64,000 bases of DNA, taken from Tepidicella xavieri (lineage in GTDB: Bacteria; Pseudomonadota; Gammaproteobacteria; Burkholderiales; Burkholderiaceae_C). The notes below the pieces were generated by a model, which did not search any database, had not been told where the DNA came from, and saw only the letters and a program-made list of their open reading frames with translations. This document shows positions 23,570-32,739 of the stretch, one piece after another (the first letter of the stretch is position 1; each line of letters opens with the position of its first letter). Made by a program: the position numbers and the translations under genes. The stretch spans positions 1 through 64,000 of the forward strand of contig NZ_SNYL01000010.1 of assembly GCF_004363315.1 (NCBI RefSeq). The letters run 5' to 3'.

Positions 23570-24798
23570 TCGAAGGCCACACCATCGGCTTCGCGGGTGG
23601 CCTGCCGGCCCGTCCAGTCCTGCCAGCGGCGTACGATCACATCGACGTACTTCGGATCGAGCTCGATCAGGCGCGCCGAGCGGCCTGACTTCTCGGCGGC
23701 GATCAAGGTCGTACCGGAACCACCGAAGGGGTCGAGCACCACATTGCCCGGGCGGCTCGAGTTGCGGATCGCCCGCTCGACCAGTTCGACCGGCTTCATC
23801 GTCGGGTGCAGGTCGTTCTTCTGCGGCTTCTTGATGTTCCAGACGTCGCCCTGGTCGCGGTCGCCGCACCAGTGGCGCTGTGCCCCCTCGGGCCAGCCGT
23901 AGAGGATGGGCTCGTACTGGCGCTGGTAGTCCGAGCGACCCAGCGTGAAGGTGTGCTTGGCCCAGATGATGAAGGTCGACCAGTGGCCGCCGGCGGCGCG
24001 GAAGGCTGACTGCAGCACGTCGAGCTCGCTGGAGGACATGGCCACGTAGATCGCGCCTTGGGTGTGGGCGATCAAGAGCGTCAGCGCATCCCGCAGGAAG
24101 TCGTGGAACCCGTCGCCCAGCGCGTCATTGAGGATCGGACGGTGCTTGCCGCGCAGCTTGTCTTTGGCCGAGTTGGCGTAGTTCACGTTGTAGGGCGGAT
24201 CGGTGAAGACCATGTCCGCACGCTCGCCGTGCGGGAACAGGAGCGCGTAGGCCTCGGCGGTGGTGGCGTCCCCGCACACCAACCGATGGGGGCCGAGCAA
24301 CCACACGTCGCCGGGCTGGGACACCGGTTCTTCAGGGGCCTCGGGCACCGCCTCGTCGTCGGTCTGGCCGCTGTGCTCGGGCTCGTCACCCGCCAGCAGA
24401 TCGGCCAGCGCATCGGCGTCGAAGCCGGTAAGATCGAGATCGAAGCCTTCGAGTTGCAAGGCTTCGAGTTCGATGCGCAGCATCGCGTCGTCCCAACCGG
24501 CGTTCTCGGCGATGCGGTTGTCGGCGATCACCAAGGCGCGGCGCTGGGTGGGGGTGAGATGATCGAGCACGACCACCGGCACGACTTCCAGCCCGAGCTT
24601 CTGCGCGGCGGCCAGCCGTCCGTGGCCAGCGATGATGACGCCGTCGCTGCCTGCCAGGATCGGGTTGGTGAAACCGAACTCGGCGATGCTGGCGGCGATC
24701 TGCACCACCTGCTCCTCAGAGTGGGTGCGCGCGTTGCGGGCGTAAGGAATGAGTTTGGCGGTCGGCCAGTGCTCGATCTTGTCGGCCAGCCAGTTCAT
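23533..24798 (-). CDS. ParB-domain DNA methyltransferase 1 (adenine, DPPY type)
   Basis: A 421-residue protein. Residues about 10-95 are a ParB/Srx-like domain (LIPYARNARTHSEEQVVQIAASIAEFGFTNPIL, GHGRLAAAQKLGL). A linker of acidic and Pro residues leads to a beta-class methyltransferase: DPPYNVNY at about 200, then WSTFIIWAKHTFTLGRSDYQRQYEPILYGW, HPTMKPVELVERAIRNSS and the SAM motif DPFGGSGTT near 366. It should methylate adenine N6 in DNA. Phages often use such enzymes against host restriction. It is followed by 4-bp coupling to its paralogue upstream. Confidence 0.9.
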   Translation of the reverse strand: MNWLADKIEHWPTAKLIPYARNARTHSEEQVVQIAASIAEFGFTNPILAGSDGVIIAGHGRLAAAQKLGLEVVPVVVLDHLTPTQRRALVIADNRIAENAGWDDAMLRIELEALQLEGFDLDLTGFDADALADLLAGDEPEHSGQTDDEAVPEAPEEPVSQPGDVWLLGPHRLVCGDATTAEAYALLFPHGERADMVFTDPPYNVNYANSAKDKLRGKHRPILNDALGDGFHDFLRDALTLLIAHTQGAIYVAMSSSELDVLQSAFRAAGGHWSTFIIWAKHTFTLGRSDYQRQYEPILYGWPEGAQRHWCGDRDQGDVWNIKKPQKNDLHPTMKPVELVERAIRNSSRPGNVVLDPFGGSGTTLIAAEKSGRSARLIELDPKYVDVIVRRWQDWTGRQATREADGVAFDHAASDSSTISQ

Positions 24799-26210
24799 GC
24801 CACCCCCTCGGCTGGCTGGGTCGTGGCACGATCCGCCACCACCTGCTCGAAGGACTGACCGGTGGCCATCAAGCGCACCGGCACCCCGGGGTGGTTCTGC
24901 TGGAAGCGCCGGATGGCGACGTCCACGTACTCCGGCGCGATCTCCACGCTGCGGCAGCGGCGGCCCGTGCGCTCGGCGGCGAGCATCGTGCTGCCGCTGC
25001 CGCCGAAGGGCTCGAACACGAGGTCGCCCGCGTCGGTATAGGCCTCGATCACGAATTGGGGCAGCGCGACCGGGAACACAGCCGGGTGGTCGATCCCCTG
25101 GCCGATCTTGCCCTTGTGGCGCATCACGCGGATCACGCTGTCGGGGATGCGGCTGTCCTGCGTCGGTTGACCGGCATGCGTCCAGCCGCCGACTTCGCCG
25201 TCCTTGCCCCGCATTGCCGTGCTTGATCCATCGGCGCGAAGGTGCGATTCCTGGCCTGCGTGCTTGCAGGGCACGATCTTGTTGGGCTTGCGGCTCTCGC
25301 GGTTGAAGTGGAAAACGAACTCAAAGCTCGGCGCGAATCGACCCGCCCAGTCGCCGGGCATGCCCGGCCCCTGATCCCAGACGTACCACGCAAAGCGCCG
25401 CCATCCCTGTTGGCGCATCCAGGACAGCCAACCGTCCCAATACGGGATGACCTCGTTGTTTCTGTGGATCAGCCCCAGGTTGACCAACACCTGGCCATCG
25501 CCGGTCATCGGCAGGTGCGCGAACACGCCGCGCATCAATCCGTCCCAATCGGCGATGCCACCCGAGGTGTAGTCGCGCTGGTTCCCGTAGGGCGGCGAGG
25601 TGAAGCACAGACGAGCGGCATCGCCGTCCATCAGTGCCGCAACCACGGCCGGGTCGGCGGCGTCGCCGCAGATCAGGCGGTGCACGCCGATGGCCCAGAC
25701 ATCGCCGGGACGGGACACCGCCACGGCGGGGGCGTCGGGCACGTCGTCCGCTGCATCCTGTTCTTCTACATCGGATTCCGGGTCGGTACCGGCGTCGGTC
25801 ACCTCACCCGTGAGCAGCGCCTCGATCTCGGCATCCTCGAACCCGGTCAAGGCCAGGTCGTAGCCGGCCTCGGACAGTTCCGCCAGTTCCAGCGCCAGCA
25901 TCTCCTCGTCCCAACCGGCATTGAGCGCCAGGCGGTTGTCGGCGATCACGTAGGCGCGCTTCTGGGCCGGGGTGAGGTGGGCCAGTTCGATCACCGGCAC
26001 CTCGTCCAGCCCAAGCTTGCGCGCCGCAGCCAGACGCCCGTGACCGGCGATGATCCCGTTGTTCCCATCGACCAGGATGGGGTTCGTCCAGCCGTACTCG
26101 ACGATACTGGCCGCGATCTTGGCGATCTGCGCCTCGGAATGCGTGCGCGGATTGCGGGCGTAGGGAACCAGCGCCTCGACCCTGCGGTACTCGACGTTGA
26201 GCGTGTTCAA
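24795..26210 (-). CDS. ParB-domain DNA methyltransferase 2 (SPPY type)
   Basis: A 471-residue protein. Its N-terminal ParB-like domain is close to that of the downstream gene (YARNPRTHSEAQIAKIAASIVEYGWTNPIL, GHGRLAAARKLGLDEVPV). The catalytic half differs: SPPYGNQRDYTSGG at about 205 suggests cytosine-N4 or another beta-class target, and the SAM motif EPFGGSGSTMLAAERTGRRC lies near the C-terminus. The two share an overlap of 4 bp. A hairpin followed by T-rich sequence lies just upstream of the start. Confidence 0.9.
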   Translation of the reverse strand: MNTLNVEYRRVEALVPYARNPRTHSEAQIAKIAASIVEYGWTNPILVDGNNGIIAGHGRLAAARKLGLDEVPVIELAHLTPAQKRAYVIADNRLALNAGWDEEMLALELAELSEAGYDLALTGFEDAEIEALLTGEVTDAGTDPESDVEEQDAADDVPDAPAVAVSRPGDVWAIGVHRLICGDAADPAVVAALMDGDAARLCFTSPPYGNQRDYTSGGIADWDGLMRGVFAHLPMTGDGQVLVNLGLIHRNNEVIPYWDGWLSWMRQQGWRRFAWYVWDQGPGMPGDWAGRFAPSFEFVFHFNRESRKPNKIVPCKHAGQESHLRADGSSTAMRGKDGEVGGWTHAGQPTQDSRIPDSVIRVMRHKGKIGQGIDHPAVFPVALPQFVIEAYTDAGDLVFEPFGGSGSTMLAAERTGRRCRSVEIAPEYVDVAIRRFQQNHPGVPVRLMATGQSFEQVVADRATTQPAEGVA

Positions 26211-26221
26211 AGGGCAAGTCC

Positions 26222-26259
26222 AAAAGCAAAACCCGCCGAGCGCTGCCGCCGGGCGGGTT
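26222..26259 (-). terminator. Hairpin with T-rich tail before the methyltransferase pair
   Basis: AACCCGCC (26230-26237) pairs with GGCGGGTT (26252-26259); on the minus strand the stem is followed by TTTTGCTTTT. It could end leftward early transcripts or act as an attenuator 20 nt before the methyltransferase start. Confidence 0.6.
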
Positions 26260-26284
26260 GGGTGAATGAGGATTCTGGCGGGGT

Positions 26285-26320
26285 GGTAACCGGGGCCGGT
26301 AACCTGGCCGGGTGGTAACC
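26285..26320. repeat. Three GGTAACC repeats
   Basis: GGTAACC occurs at 26285-26291, 26298-26304 and 26314-26320; the outer two share the longer form GGGTGGTAACC. The repeats lie in the ~310-bp gap between the DUF6362 gene and the methyltransferases, which otherwise holds the hairpin at 26222-26259 and no gene I can support. Confidence 0.55.
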
Positions 26321-26522
26321 TGTTTTTGCGCCCTGACGCTAAACAAGCGCCGCGCTCGCGCCCCCCGCATGGCGGTTTCGGCAGGAAGGACCCGTTTTGC
26401 CTCGGGCCGCGCGCCGAACCGTCACCGCTGTCCAGAAGATAGCGGAAATACTACTCCCGACCGGGGTGGTTTGTTGCAGGGGCAAAAACCGCTGTAGGTA
26501 TCCGATGGCAGCGCATAACAGC

Positions 26523-26945
26523 CTATCTGCGCTCATTCGCGTTCAAAGACGATACCGCGACGGTGCAATCGTTGAGCTGGTCAGCCACCGTCTGCAGCGC
26601 CCGCTGCCAGCGCCGCCACGCGGTGGTGCGGTCGCAGGCGAAGCGGATCGTGATGTCCCTCCAGCCGTAGCGCTTGGCCCGCATCCACACCAGGTGGCGC
26701 TGCTCGACCTCCAGCCACTGCACCCAGCGCATCGTCTCCAGCATCCGGTCGATGGCCTCGGGGCTCGGTGGAAAGGGGCGGTAGACCTTCTCGTCTGCTG
26801 CGAAAGCCTCCCACTCCTTGCGCACGAAGGCCGGCCAGGTGTTGAAGTAGCCCTGCACGCGCACCGGGGGCAGGCGCCGCCCGGTGTTTGCCGCCTCCTC
26901 GAAGCGCGCCGCCACGTCCTCAACCGTCCAGTCCTTGCGGGCCAC
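26523..26945 (-). CDS. DUF6362-family phage protein
   Basis: A 140-residue protein. The GTG start is preceded by AGGAGGTG, an almost perfect Shine-Dalgarno. The sequence follows the DUF6362 pattern (WTVEDVAARFEEAANTGRRLPPVRVQGYFNTWPAFVRKEWEAF, then MRWVQWLEVEQRHLVWMRAKRYGWRDITIRFACDRTTAWRRWQRAL). The end looks like a helix-turn-helix, as in RinA- or terminase-type regulators; it may control late genes. It follows the resolvase gene directly. Confidence 0.75.
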   Translation of the reverse strand: MARKDWTVEDVAARFEEAANTGRRLPPVRVQGYFNTWPAFVRKEWEAFAADEKVYRPFPPSPEAIDRMLETMRWVQWLEVEQRHLVWMRAKRYGWRDITIRFACDRTTAWRRWQRALQTVADQLNDCTVAVSSLNANERR

Positions 26946-26946
26946 G

Positions 26947-27420
26947 TCACACCTCCTGTCCCAGGTGGTGGTGGACAGCCCAGTACAGGAGGGCCAGCGC
27001 GTCAGCTTCGTTGTCGTCAGCTGGGGCATGGCCACGAGCACGAGCAGACGCAATGATCTCGTCTTTGCTGGCGTTTCCCTTGCCCGTGGCGTGCTTCTTG
27101 ATCGTGCCCACCGGCACGCCCTGGTAAGGGATGCCGTGGTGCTCACACCAGGCGGTGAGCGTGGCCAGGAACCCGCCGTAGGCGTGCGCCGCATCGGTCG
27201 AGACGTGGCGGCGCACTTCCTCGAAATACAGCGCGCCGATGCCGTCCGCATGGCCCTTGAGTTCGGTGAGCCAGCGTTTGAAGCGCAGAAAGCGCATGCC
27301 GCCGCCTTCGAAGCGCTGCGGCCGGAAGCTCTCGCTGCCACTGGTGATCTGGCCGTCGCCGCTGCGCAGCGCCCAGCCGGTTTGGGAGCCCAGATCGAGG
27401 GCGAGGATGGTGGTGGTCAT
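26947..27420 (-). CDS. RuvC-like Holliday junction resolvase
   Basis: A 157-residue RNase H-fold nuclease. The acidic residues expected for metal binding are visible: Asp9 in ILALDLGSQTGWAL, Glu in GIGALYFEEVRRHV, and the C-terminal Asp pair in DDNEADALALLYWA. Phage RuvC-like enzymes cut branched DNA before packaging or during recombination. The start is the ATG before MTTTILALDLG; the 14-codon upstream stretch lacks conservation. It sits between the primase and DUF6362 genes. Confidence 0.85.
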   Translation of the reverse strand: MTTTILALDLGSQTGWALRSGDGQITSGSESFRPQRFEGGGMRFLRFKRWLTELKGHADGIGALYFEEVRRHVSTDAAHAYGGFLATLTAWCEHHGIPYQGVPVGTIKKHATGKGNASKDEIIASARARGHAPADDNEADALALLYWAVHHHLGQEV

Positions 27421-27445
27421 GGTGTCAGTCCTTATCCGGTGCGGA

Positions 27446-27541
27446 TCTGACGCAGCTGACACGGACTATCGAAACCCTCCATGAGGCGCGCGCACGCACG
27501 CGCGCGTAGGAGTTACGACAAACTGCGTCAGCTGCGTCAGA
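27446..27541. repeat. 15-bp inverted repeat around an alternating purine-pyrimidine tract
   Basis: TCTGACGCAGCTGAC (27446-27460) is repeated in perfect inverted form as GTCAGCTGCGTCAGA (27527-27541). Between them lies a 23-nt strictly alternating purine-pyrimidine run (27486-27508). The block fills the non-coding gap between the primase-helicase and the resolvase, where an origin or operator would be plausible. Confidence 0.75.
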
Positions 27542-27559
27542 CCGGATGGTTTTCATGGG

Positions 27560-29854
27560 TTAGTCGTCCGCGTAAGGGGTGTAGGAAGCGGTCGGCGGGT
27601 GCTTGAGGCCAATGCCTTGAAACCCGCGCACGCCCATGCCGTTGCGCCATTTGTCGAACCCGCGCGTGATCAGCAGATCGGAGAAGCGTCGCTGTGCGCC
27701 GACAAACTCGCCCGCGGCTTCGGCCCACTGCCGCCAGTCGTTGAACAGCTCGGCAGTCAACGACTTGGCGTTGGGCTCGCGCACGCAGCGCTCATCGAGC
27801 CAGCGTCCCAGCGCGTCCTCGGCCTCGAAGTACTCCTCGGTGGCTTCCACCACGCAGCGCGGCGGATCGAGCCGCCCCAGCCTCTGCCAGGCGAGGCACC
27901 CTTCGACCGCCCAGGCCAGGATGCCGTCGCGCTCGGCCAGCAGCTTCTGCTGGAGATGCTTGTCGCGGCGCTCGGGCGGCACCGTGATCGTGAAGGGGAT
28001 CAGGTGCAGTCGCCGCTTCATCGCCTCGTCAATGTTGCGAATCGCCGGTTTGTGGTTGCCCGCCACGAACAACTTGAACTGCGGGAAGAACTCGAAGAAG
28101 TCCTGCCGCATGAAGCGCGCCGAGATCTTGTCGCCGCCGGTGAGGCTCTTGACCTTGGACTCGGCCCAGCGCCGGCCCTGCTCGGTCTCGATCGCTGCCA
28201 CAAAGCGCGCGCCGCGCAGGCCCGCCATATCGGTCGGGTGGCGGTCGCTGCGCGTTTCCATGAAGGTGTCCATCGGCGCACTGGTGGCGTAGTCGCCCAG
28301 GATGGTGGCCAGGGTGTTGACGAACACGCTCTTGCCGTTGGCTCCCGTGCCGTACAGGAAGAACAGCGCGTGCTCCTGCGTCGAGCCGGTCAGCGCATAG
28401 CCCGCCATGCGCTGCAGGTAGGCCTGCAACGCGGCATCCCCGCCGGTCACTTCGGCAAGGAACTGCCTCCACGTCGGGCAGTCGCCGCCCGGAGTGGCTG
28501 CGGTGATCTTGGTCATCCGGTCGGCACGGTCATGCGCGCGCATCCGTCCCGTCTTGAGGTCGACCACCCCGCCCGGCGTGTTGAGCAGCCAAGGGTCGGC
28601 GTCCCACTCGGCGGTGGTCGCGGCATGACGTCGATCCGAGCGGGCCAAGCGTTCCACCCCGCTCACGGTGCCGGAGGTGGCGAGCTTGGCGGCCACTTTG
28701 GGGTTGTCGGCGCGCACTGCCATCTGGCGGCACACACTGCGGATCAAGTCGGTGGCCGCCAGCGTCTCCTCGTGACGCCAGCGCCGCCCATCCCACACCA
28801 GCCAGCGCCCCCATGCCGCCACGTAGCGCCAGTCACGGTGATAGCGCCGGGTGAAGGCCAGTGCCAGCGCATCCTCCGTGCCCCACACCGACTCGTCGCT
28901 GCTGACCACCGGCTCGTCGGCATCGGCCACGTCGTGCATCTGCACGCGCGGGCCGTGGGTGAGGAAGGTGGCGACATCGAAGCCCTCGGCCACGGCGTCC
29001 GCCGCGTCCCAGCCCTCGGCGGCCTCCTCGGGCGGGTAGAGGATGTGGCAGGACTTCGCGCCCGCTGCCAGAACGGCCTGCGCCGCCTGCACCGCGTACT
29101 CCCAGCCCGGCTTGTCGCGGTCGGGCCAGATCAGCACCGCTTTGCCCGCCAGCGGCGACCAGTCGGTCTTGTCCACCGGGGCGTTGGCGCCGTGCATCGC
29201 GGTGGTGGCCACGAAGCCCGCGTCGATCAGCGCCTGCGCGCATTTCTCGCCTTCGACCAGCACGACCTGCGCGGCACTGATCATCCCGGGCTGGTTGTAG
29301 AGCGGGCGCGGCTCGGGCGGGGTCATCTTGCGGCGGCGCGCGTCCCAGGGCCGGAACTGCTTCTTCTGACCGGGCGGGTCGTAGCGGTAGACGACGGCGA
29401 TCAGCCTGCCTGCCGCATCCAGGTAGTCCCACTTGGCGGTGGCGGGGCCGAGTTCATCGACCGGCATGCCCTTCTTGCTGGCCTTGCGTACTGGTGCGGA
29501 GCGCGAGCGTCCGAGCAGATCGGAAGCCTCGTCGAGCACACGCGGAAAGTCGCTCAGCACGTCGATACCGAGGTGCGCGGCGATCAGGTCGAAGATATCG
29601 CCACCATCGCCAGTGGCGCGATCCGTCCAGAGGCCAGCCTTCTCGCCGTCGAGCACGATCTCCAGGCTGTCGCCGGGGCTGCCCAGCACGTCGCCGATTA
29701 GGAACTTGCCACGACGTCTCTTGCCTGCTGGAAACAGCGTGGCCAGCACCGAGGAAAGGCCTGCAATCAGCCCGACCCGTAGTTCCTCGCGTTCCCTGTC
29801 ATTAAGGACGCGCCGGGGTTCGACGGTTAATTGGGTGTCGTTGAAGTCAAGCAT
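27560..29854 (-). CDS. Phage primase-helicase (P4 family, fused Toprim and SF3/D5 helicase)
   Basis: A 764-residue replication protein. The N-terminal half has a Toprim-type segment ([39 protein letters not shown]). The C-terminal half is a P4/D5 helicase: Walker [20 protein letters not shown], a [39 protein letters not shown] core, [10 protein letters not shown] and RRLHLIPF. The ATG at 29854 is 8 nt after GGAGG; an earlier GTG lacks a spaced site. It overlaps the sigma-like gene by 8 bp. Confidence 0.9.
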   Translation of the reverse strand: MLDFNDTQLTVEPRRVLNDREREELRVGLIAGLSSVLATLFPAGKRRRGKFLIGDVLGSPGDSLEIVLDGEKAGLWTDRATGDGGDIFDLIAAHLGIDVLSDFPRVLDEASDLLGRSRSAPVRKASKKGMPVDELGPATAKWDYLDAAGRLIAVVYRYDPPGQKKQFRPWDARRRKMTPPEPRPLYNQPGMISAAQVVLVEGEKCAQALIDAGFVATTAMHGANAPVDKTDWSPLAGKAVLIWPDRDKPGWEYAVQAAQAVLAAGAKSCHILYPPEEAAEGWDAADAVAEGFDVATFLTHGPRVQMHDVADADEPVVSSDESVWGTEDALALAFTRRYHRDWRYVAAWGRWLVWDGRRWRHEETLAATDLIRSVCRQMAVRADNPKVAAKLATSGTVSGVERLARSDRRHAATTAEWDADPWLLNTPGGVVDLKTGRMRAHDRADRMTKITAATPGGDCPTWRQFLAEVTGGDAALQAYLQRMAGYALTGSTQEHALFFLYGTGANGKSVFVNTLATILGDYATSAPMDTFMETRSDRHPTDMAGLRGARFVAAIETEQGRRWAESKVKSLTGGDKISARFMRQDFFEFFPQFKLFVAGNHKPAIRNIDEAMKRRLHLIPFTITVPPERRDKHLQQKLLAERDGILAWAVEGCLAWQRLGRLDPPRCVVEATEEYFEAEDALGRWLDERCVREPNAKSLTAELFNDWRQWAEAAGEFVGAQRRFSDLLITRGFDKWRNGMGVRGFQGIGLKHPPTASYTPYADD

Positions 29855-30443
29855 CGGCGGCACCTCCGATCACATCGGCGATGCCGGCCAGCTCCTGCGG
29901 GATGCGAGACTTGTGGCGCAACTTGCGCAAGGCCTTTGCTTCGATTTGACGGACGCGCTCGCGCGTGACTTCCATCTTCTCGGCGATCTCATCCAGCGAG
30001 GAATCAGAGAAAAAGCGCTCGCGAATCACGCTGGCTTCACGCGGCGTCAGCGAGTCAAGAGCATCCTGAATGATGCGGCTTGCCTGCGCATGGCTGGCCA
30101 GTCGCAAAGGATCGGCTGACGCCCCTCCACCGGCCAGTGCCTGCATGCTGTCTGCATCCAGATCGATGCTGGAATGATTCTTCGCCAGTGGCTGAAGTTG
30201 AGCGTCCGACCAAAGATCGGAGGGCGATGCGTTCAGGAAATCGCACAAGGCCCACGCGCATTCACGCAATAGCCCGTCCGGTGTCAATGGTGAGCGCGTG
30301 AGATTGATGTACGGCAATAATGCCCCGTAGTAGCTGATGCCGACGGCAGCTGCGAAAGGCGCGCCTGGCCTGTGGCCCGCACGCTCGATGGCACGCAGCA
30401 GACGGGCATTGCGTACGGAAATGCGAACACGGTAGTCACTCAT
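29847..30443 (-). CDS. Phage regulator: HTH domain joined to sigma70 region 4
   Basis: A 198-residue protein in two parts. The first ~90 residues look like an XRE-type helix-turn-helix with the phage pattern [42 protein letters not shown]. Residues about 124-180 are almost a host RpoD region 4 ([43 protein letters not shown]), which binds -35 elements. It may redirect RNA polymerase to phage promoters. It overlaps the primase gene by 8 bp, suggesting joint control with replication. Confidence 0.8.
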   Translation of the reverse strand: MSDYRVRISVRNARLLRAIERAGHRPGAPFAAAVGISYYGALLPYINLTRSPLTPDGLLRECAWALCDFLNASPSDLWSDAQLQPLAKNHSSIDLDADSMQALAGGGASADPLRLASHAQASRIIQDALDSLTPREASVIRERFFSDSSLDEIAEKMEVTRERVRQIEAKALRKLRHKSRIPQELAGIADVIGGAADA

Positions 30444-30648
30444 GTGCGCCTCCTTGCGTGATTGCCCATGCGCTGAGCTCCGACATCCGGAAGCGAACCA
30501 TCTGGCCTATCCGGTAGTGAGGAATGCGCTTCGAGACGCGGCACCGAGGCTTGGTGAAGTAATACAGCGGAAGATTGAGCAGACGGGCAACGTGGCGCGC
30601 CCCCATCATCGGTTCCGCCGCTGGTACTTGTGATTGGGGATGGTTCAT
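30436..30648 (-). CDS. Small helix-turn-helix (excisionase-like) protein
   Basis: A 70-residue protein starting [31 protein letters not shown]. The segment [48 protein letters not shown] is a MerR/AlpA-type winged helix as in phage excisionases and transcription switches. It overlaps neighbours by 8 bp and 4 bp. Role not provable from sequence. Confidence 0.65.
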   Translation of the reverse strand: MNHPQSQVPAAEPMMGARHVARLLNLPLYYFTKPRCRVSKRIPHYRIGQMVRFRMSELSAWAITQGGAHE

Positions 30649-31379
30649 GTCGTCCTCCAGCAGCGGTCTTGCCACGCACACATCCGGCATTCGAAGTGGG
30701 TCGGCTCATGGAAGGCGCGTGGCAGAAGCTCGCCTGCCTCAGTCGCCGTAATGACCTTCACCGCCCGGTCCGACATGCGCTGGGCAAGCGCCGCGTCAAA
30801 GGGCACGAGCTCGGTGTAGATCTCCATCGTGTCGGCGTTCAGCGCCGTGAAGATCGCCGGGTGCTCGTGCAGTTCGAGATAGGCCTGGTAGATCGCCACT
30901 TGCGCGGCGTAGATCGGCTTGGCCACGGCGAGCCGGTTTTTCTCCAGCTCGCGCCAGGACTTCGAGCCGAGGCACTTGTTTTCCCAGAGCGCGGGATAGG
31001 CGAAGCCCACTGGGCCACCGACGATGACGCCATCGATGTGACCCTGCAGACGGCCGTCGGCCACGGAAAAGCCGAACTGCTGGCCGTCGGCCTTGCGGGT
31101 ACGCAGGTCGAAGCCCGCGTCCCGCAGCCACGCGACCATGCAGTCCTCCATGACGTGGCCGCGCTGGAAGATCCGCAACATCCGGCCTTCGGTGTCGCGG
31201 CCGGGGTCGACCGGTGCCTTGGCGTACTCGTACTGCAGCGCGCGCTCGCAAGCCACGCCGAGACGCGAGGCACCAAGGTACTGGCGTTCAGCCTGCCGGT
31301 CGCGCGCCTGTTGCATCGCGGCGTCGATCAGCGCCGTGACCTGCCCAGAGATGCTCGAGGAGGAATTGAAGTCGATCAT
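30645..31379 (-). CDS. PD-(D/E)XK nuclease (YqaJ/RecB-like)
   Basis: A 244-residue protein starting MIDFNSSSSISGQ. Core motifs are GASRLGVACERALQYEYAKAP, GHIDGVIVGGP (Asp), WENKCLGSKSW (Glu-x-Lys) and QVAIYQAYLEL, which give the D-EXK arrangement of exonucleases in phage recombination. Four cysteines (ECRMCAWQDRCW at the end and CERA near residue 45) resemble a Cas4/AddB-type iron-sulfur site. With the Sak4-like ATPase and the SSB-like protein upstream, it suggests a phage recombination set. Confidence 0.85.
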   Translation of the reverse strand: MIDFNSSSSISGQVTALIDAAMQQARDRQAERQYLGASRLGVACERALQYEYAKAPVDPGRDTEGRMLRIFQRGHVMEDCMVAWLRDAGFDLRTRKADGQQFGFSVADGRLQGHIDGVIVGGPVGFAYPALWENKCLGSKSWRELEKNRLAVAKPIYAAQVAIYQAYLELHEHPAIFTALNADTMEIYTELVPFDAALAQRMSDRAVKVITATEAGELLPRAFHEPTHFECRMCAWQDRCWRTT

Positions 31380-31876
31380 GGCTTCTTCCCCTTCGGCTCG
31401 TCCCAAGGCAGGTCGTCCTCCAGATCTGCGAACGGATGGACGGCATCGGGGGCCAGCGGATCGGGCGTGGGCGGCAAGCCGCGCACCGGCGGGTACTTGC
31501 TCACCTCGTGGTGCGCGACCATCGCCTCCGTGTAGCGGGTCACGATGGCGTCGATCACCCGCAGCGCCTCGGCCTCGGAGTACTCGCCCAGCGGCTTGGC
31601 AAAGCCGATCTCGCCCGCCGCCTCGCCGAAGGCCTTGAGGCACTGCTTCATCGCGGCCAGCTCGACATCAGACGGATCGATCATGGCGACCCCCTTGATG
31701 TCGGTGTGTCCTTCCCGTACCCGCAGCCAGTTGCCGTACAGCGCGTGGAACGCCTCCTGGCAACGCCGCGAGCAGAACACCCAGTCGATGGGATAGCGCC
31801 GGGGATCGCCGACTCCGTGCCGGTTGTCGGTGTGGCCGTAGCCCCGGGCCTGTCGTTTGCAGATCCAGCATTTCAC
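31376..31876 (-). CDS. DUF6511-type zinc-binding phage protein
   Basis: A 166-residue protein starting MKCWICKRQARGYGHTDNRHGVGDPRRYPIDWVFCSRRCQEAFH. The two Cys pairs (CWIC, CSRRC) suggest a treble-clef zinc finger. The C-terminal part (MKQCLKAFGEAAGEIGFAKPLGEYSEAEALRVIDAIVTRYTEAMVAHHE) is the conserved DUF6511 region. Its role is unknown; genes of this type stand next to phage nucleases. It is joined to neighbours by 4-bp overlaps. Confidence 0.75.
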   Translation of the reverse strand: MKCWICKRQARGYGHTDNRHGVGDPRRYPIDWVFCSRRCQEAFHALYGNWLRVREGHTDIKGVAMIDPSDVELAAMKQCLKAFGEAAGEIGFAKPLGEYSEAEALRVIDAIVTRYTEAMVAHHEVSKYPPVRGLPPTPDPLAPDAVHPFADLEDDLPWDEPKGKKP

Positions 31877-32727
31877 GCCACCTCCTCGAGTTCATCGAGC
31901 AGCAGGCCCAACTGCAGGGCAGCGCCCGCAAAGGCGGCTTCGCAGCGGCGCTTGAAGTCGGGGTAGCTCGTCGAGCTGCGCGCAATCGCGGTGACCGCGT
32001 GAATCTGCGATTCCAGATGCGCGAGCCCCTGATCGGACAGCCACTGGTGGTGCTTTTGCGAGATGCCCTTGCGGTTGCGAATCTCGCCCAGCAAGTCCTC
32101 CGGGAGCACCGGCCCATAGACCCAGCGCAGCGTGATCTGACCGACAACGTGCGGAGGGTTCTGGTCGTGCCCCTGGTACTTCCAGCCGAACAAGCGGTAG
32201 ATGGCGCGGTAGTAGTCTGGGTGGAAGCGGCGCTCCCACGAGGCGCAGGACTGGCGCAGCAGCTTGGAGATCAACTCCTGCAGCGCGTCGGGGGCGCGGT
32301 GGTACTGATAGCCGGTGGCCTCGTCGATGAGCGCGACCTCGCCGGTGGTGGCCAGCGCCCGCATGATCTTCATGCAGTTGGGCACGATGCCCTGGCGGGC
32401 CTTGTGCAACGTACCGTTGATGGCGGCGTTGACGACCGCCGATGCGACGTCGGCAATGATTCCGGCGGGAAAGAACTGCGCCTGCCGCCCCGATGGCAGC
32501 AAAATCGGCCCAGATGATTTCTCCAATAACGACAATGAGTTAGGCGCGATTTCGGCGAGAAAGCGGGCAAAACGGCCACCCTTGTGCGATTCGTGGAAGC
32601 CGAGAAGCTTGGCCAGTTCTTTGCGGACGTAGCCGCGCTCACCGGTGGTGAGCACGACCGCCTCGCAGCCGAGATCGCCGAAATGCACAACGCCGTAGTG
32701 GCTGGCAGTGAGCATGGATGCGTTCAT
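31873..32727 (-). CDS. P63C-domain phage protein
   Basis: A 284-residue protein starting MNASMLTASHYGVVHFGDLGCEAVVL. An N-terminal segment (VRKELAKLLGFHESHKGGRFARFLAEI) is KilA/antirepressor-like. The C-terminal half carries the P63C pattern (KLLRQSCASWERRFHPDYYRAIYRLFGWKY, VVGQITLRWVYGPVLPEDLLGEIRNRK). P63C proteins occur in phages and elements and are thought to act as regulators or antirepressors, though without proof. Confidence 0.8.
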   Translation of the reverse strand: MNASMLTASHYGVVHFGDLGCEAVVLTTGERGYVRKELAKLLGFHESHKGGRFARFLAEIAPNSLSLLEKSSGPILLPSGRQAQFFPAGIIADVASAVVNAAINGTLHKARQGIVPNCMKIMRALATTGEVALIDEATGYQYHRAPDALQELISKLLRQSCASWERRFHPDYYRAIYRLFGWKYQGHDQNPPHVVGQITLRWVYGPVLPEDLLGEIRNRKGISQKHHQWLSDQGLAHLESQIHAVTAIARSSTSYPDFKRRCEAAFAGAALQLGLLLDELEEVA

Positions 32728-32739
32728 GGTCGCCCCCCC

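Noticed and set aside
27599-29701. 700-aa plus-strand open frame
   Set aside because: Antisense to the primase-helicase, with composition typical of GC-rich shadow frames and no ribosome site.
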